Under the pieces are notes generated by a model. That model did no database searches. It saw nothing but the letters and a program-made list of their open reading frames with translations, and had not been told where the DNA came from. Below, in pieces: positions 5,563-6,992 of a stretch of 6,992 nucleotides of DNA. Within the stretch, counting starts at the first letter, position 1; every line of letters begins with the position of its first letter. The position numbers were made by a program, and so were the translations under genes. Origin of the DNA: Anaerolineaceae bacterium (lineage in GTDB: Bacteria; Chloroflexota; Anaerolineae; Anaerolineales; Anaerolineaceae); assembly GCA_028714615.1 (NCBI GenBank), contig JAQTMA010000215.1, forward strand, positions 1 through 6,992. The letters run 5' to 3'.

Positions 5563-5685
5563 CCACGGATTTCACGGATTTCGCAGATAGTTAATCAAGG
5601 ATAAAAAATATCCGCTAATTTGGGAACATTTCACACTTAGCGGATAAATGTCTGTTAAAATCTGTGTAATCTGTGAAATCTGTGG
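5563..5685. terminator. Two-tier inverted repeat between convergent genes (possible bidirectional terminator)
   Basis: The outer arms 5563-5588 and 5660-5685 pair over 26 positions with one mismatch and three G/T wobbles. The left arm contains CCACGGATTTCACGGATT and the right one AATCTGTGAAATCTGTGG. Inside, TATCCGCTAA (5609-5618) and TTAGCGGATA (5637-5646) are exact reverse complements around an 18-base loop. A TTTTT run follows at 5692-5696, so on the plus strand the outer hairpin could terminate GH1 transcription; that run is inside the last codons of the opposing C39 gene. Units CACGGATTT/CACRGATT are of the same family as the element at 4081-4166, so it may be a dispersed repeat used as a terminator. 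Confidence 0.6.
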
Positions 5686-5687
5686 GG

Positions 5688-6932
5688 TCAGTTTTTGAGT
5701 AAATAATCTAGCGCGTATTTTGCATCTTGATAGGTATAGTTTGCCTCAAGGGCTTTTTTGAAGTCAGCTTCGGCGCCGGCCTTGTCACCCTGGCGGTAAC
5801 GGCCCCACCCTTGCCACAGCAATGCCTCTTCGGAATTAGCAGTGCGCTGCAGCGCATAGTCGACCAGGGCCATCAGGTCATCGGTGCGCCCGGAATGGAA
5901 GTAAGCCAAGAAAGGTCCGAACTGGTAGCGCAGCATGCGTTGGGGCAGGCCGATCGTGCGGGCGGTGTCATAGGCGACGGCAGCTTCGGTGTAGTGTTCG
6001 AAATACACCTGGTTGGTGCCCACGTTGAACCACGCGAACGCATCCTGGGGATTGGCCGCAGCCTCAGCCTGAGCGGTTTTGAGGGCGTTAGCCCGGTTGG
6101 TGTCCAGATCCCAATCGGAGCCCAGGATGGACTTGACCGTCTCTTCCTGCTCGGGCGGATAGAGCAGGAGTAGCACCCGGTTGAAAGCTTTCCAGTTGTC
6201 GTCTACTTCCTGATAAGCCACCGGGTGATCTGCTCCGGCAAATGAATCCTGGGTGATGAAGATACCCTGGGCGTCATTGTAGCCGGTGATCAGCAGGTAA
6301 TGCCCGGCCCACCGGTCGTCGTTCGGCCAGTAACCTTCTGCCATCTTGAAGGTCTCTTCGATCATCACCGGGATTCCGGCAGCCATGAAGCGTTTTAGGG
6401 TATCCAGGGTCATACCCACGCGGTATTCCATTCTGAGCCAACCGGCCTGGGTGTGGGCGAAATAGGCCAACTCTTCCACGTTCACGTTGCGGTCCTCGGG
6501 CTTGGGCTTAACCAGCTTCTCGATGGTGGTCTGATCGCCTTCCCAGCCGTAGAAATGCAGATACATTGAGAGTGTGGTTGGGCCGCAGCTATTAATGCCC
6601 TGCTTTTCCCACTTGGGTGGAGTCAGGATAACCTCGGCCGGGGGAGGCGCCGGGGTGACAGTGGGCGGCAACGTTGGGCTGGGACGGGCCTGCTGCGTCG
6701 TAATGGGTTGCGTGAGGACGGCGGTTTGGGTCGGCGCGGGGGTGAGCGTGGCAAAAGCACGCGGGGTTGGCATCGGTCCGGCCGGATACAGTACACCGCG
6801 TACGTAGGTGGTGGCAAAATCGATTCGCCAGGCCAGGTGGGCCTGGACGGTGGGGATCTGGTAAATGAGGAAGAACAGCAGGATGGCGCTGACAGCCCCG
6901 CTGAGGAATTTGATGGTAAAGGATCGGTGCAT
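5688..6932 (-). CDS. Membrane-anchored C39-like cysteine peptidase with TPR-type C-terminal region
   Basis: Encodes 414 residues. Residues 8-28 form a hydrophobic signal-anchor after a basic N-terminus. A Pro/Thr-rich linker spans about 51-107 (MPTPRAF, TLTPAPTQTA, SPTLPPTVTPAPPP). A Peptidase_C39_2-type papain-fold domain follows: WEKQGINSCGPTTLSMYL (108-125) gives oxyanion Q111 and catalytic C116, GHYLLITGY (210-218) gives H211, and ITQDSF (226-231) gives D229. The full triad is present. Residues about 285-412 are helical TPR-like repeats, clearest in AFAWFNVGTNQVYFEHYTEA (298-317) and ALLWQGWGRYRQGDKAGAEA (370-389). It probably cleaves or binds peptides outside the membrane, with the TPR part as a docking scaffold; some C39-like domains are not proteolytic. 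No bacteriocin, ABC transporter or leader-peptide gene is nearby, so a role in bacteriocin export is not supported. ATG 6932 is preferred because the anchor follows; no clear ribosome site precedes it. Confidence 0.88.
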   Translation of the reverse strand: MHRSFTIKFLSGAVSAILLFFLIYQIPTVQAHLAWRIDFATTYVRGVLYPAGPMPTPRAFATLTPAPTQTAVLTQPITTQQARPSPTLPPTVTPAPPPAEVILTPPKWEKQGINSCGPTTLSMYLHFYGWEGDQTTIEKLVKPKPEDRNVNVEELAYFAHTQAGWLRMEYRVGMTLDTLKRFMAAGIPVMIEETFKMAEGYWPNDDRWAGHYLLITGYNDAQGIFITQDSFAGADHPVAYQEVDDNWKAFNRVLLLLYPPEQEETVKSILGSDWDLDTNRANALKTAQAEAAANPQDAFAWFNVGTNQVYFEHYTEAAVAYDTARTIGLPQRMLRYQFGPFLAYFHSGRTDDLMALVDYALQRTANSEEALLWQGWGRYRQGDKAGAEADFKKALEANYTYQDAKYALDYLLKN

Positions 6933-6939
6933 GGTGACA

Positions 6940-6948
6940 ATTGTACCA
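6940..6948 (-). promoter_or_regulatory. Extended -10 promoter of the C39-like gene, near-leaderless
   Basis: On the minus strand TGGTACAAT fits an extended -10 (TG-n-TACAAT). Only seven bases separate it from the ATG at 6932, so transcription would start at or within a base or two of the start codon. This agrees with the lack of a Shine-Dalgarno sequence. No -35 box is visible at the normal distance. The first bases resemble the GH1 promoter (TGGTATATA). Confidence 0.4.
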
Positions 6949-6992
6949 TCGTCGGATCAGGCTCTCGCGCCAGGCGCCCGGAGGGTGGTCAG

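Noticed and set aside
5688..6932. Bacteriocin or lantibiotic processing system
   Set aside because: There is no ABC exporter, GG-leader peptide or immunity gene; the C39-like domain is in an exported TPR protein.
6957..6992. Tail of another minus-strand gene at the right edge
   Set aside because: Twelve codons are open to the edge and end in TGA at 6957-6959, but this is too short to call; it would place the C39-like gene 24 bases downstream in an operon.

Overview
The window most likely comes from a chromosome of a Chloroflexota bacterium, probably Anaerolineae-like. This is inferred from the mix of genes and protein style, not from a marker gene. Two secreted or membrane-anchored proteins carry long Thr/Pro linkers, one also has an FLPAVLK segment of the kind I recall from Chloroflexota exported proteins, and the intergenic spaces are full of short hairpin repeats. 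There is no rRNA, tRNA, CRISPR array or recognisable intact mobile element.

Layout: (1) 1-561 (+) is the C-terminal end of a DNA-methyltransferase protein with an Mrr-like nuclease domain; its methylase part lies upstream of the window. (2) 562-830 has no convincing gene, only a possible coding fragment. (3) 831-2015 (-) is an exported metallophosphoesterase with a Thr/Pro linker. (4) 2016-2318 is a structured spacer between divergent genes. (5) 2319-3062 (+) is a class I SAM methyltransferase. (6) 3063-3648 is a decayed stretch with two compact hairpin repeats, a 46-residue GNAT acetyltransferase core and a possible C-terminal fragment of another gene. (7) 3649-4077 (+) is a two-repeat YccF membrane protein. 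(8) 4081-4166 is a perfect 32-bp inverted repeat. (9) 4231-5553 (+) is a GH1 beta-glycosidase with its own extended -10 promoter. (10) 5563-5685 is a two-tier inverted repeat between convergent genes. (11) 5688-6932 (-) is a membrane-anchored C39-like cysteine peptidase with a TPR-type tail, possibly on a leaderless mRNA.

The genes do not form one pathway. Each appears to be its own transcription unit, with structured repeats or decayed DNA between them. Two proteins act outside the membrane (phosphoesterase, C39-like protein), one is an integral membrane protein (YccF), and GH1 and the methyltransferase look cytoplasmic. I do not see a coherent new multi-gene system. The best leads are the Lys-to-Arg change in the Mrr-like motif, the related CACGGATT hairpins on both sides of the GH1 gene, and the GNAT remnant that begins at a well-placed Shine-Dalgarno next to a repeat-like sequence.
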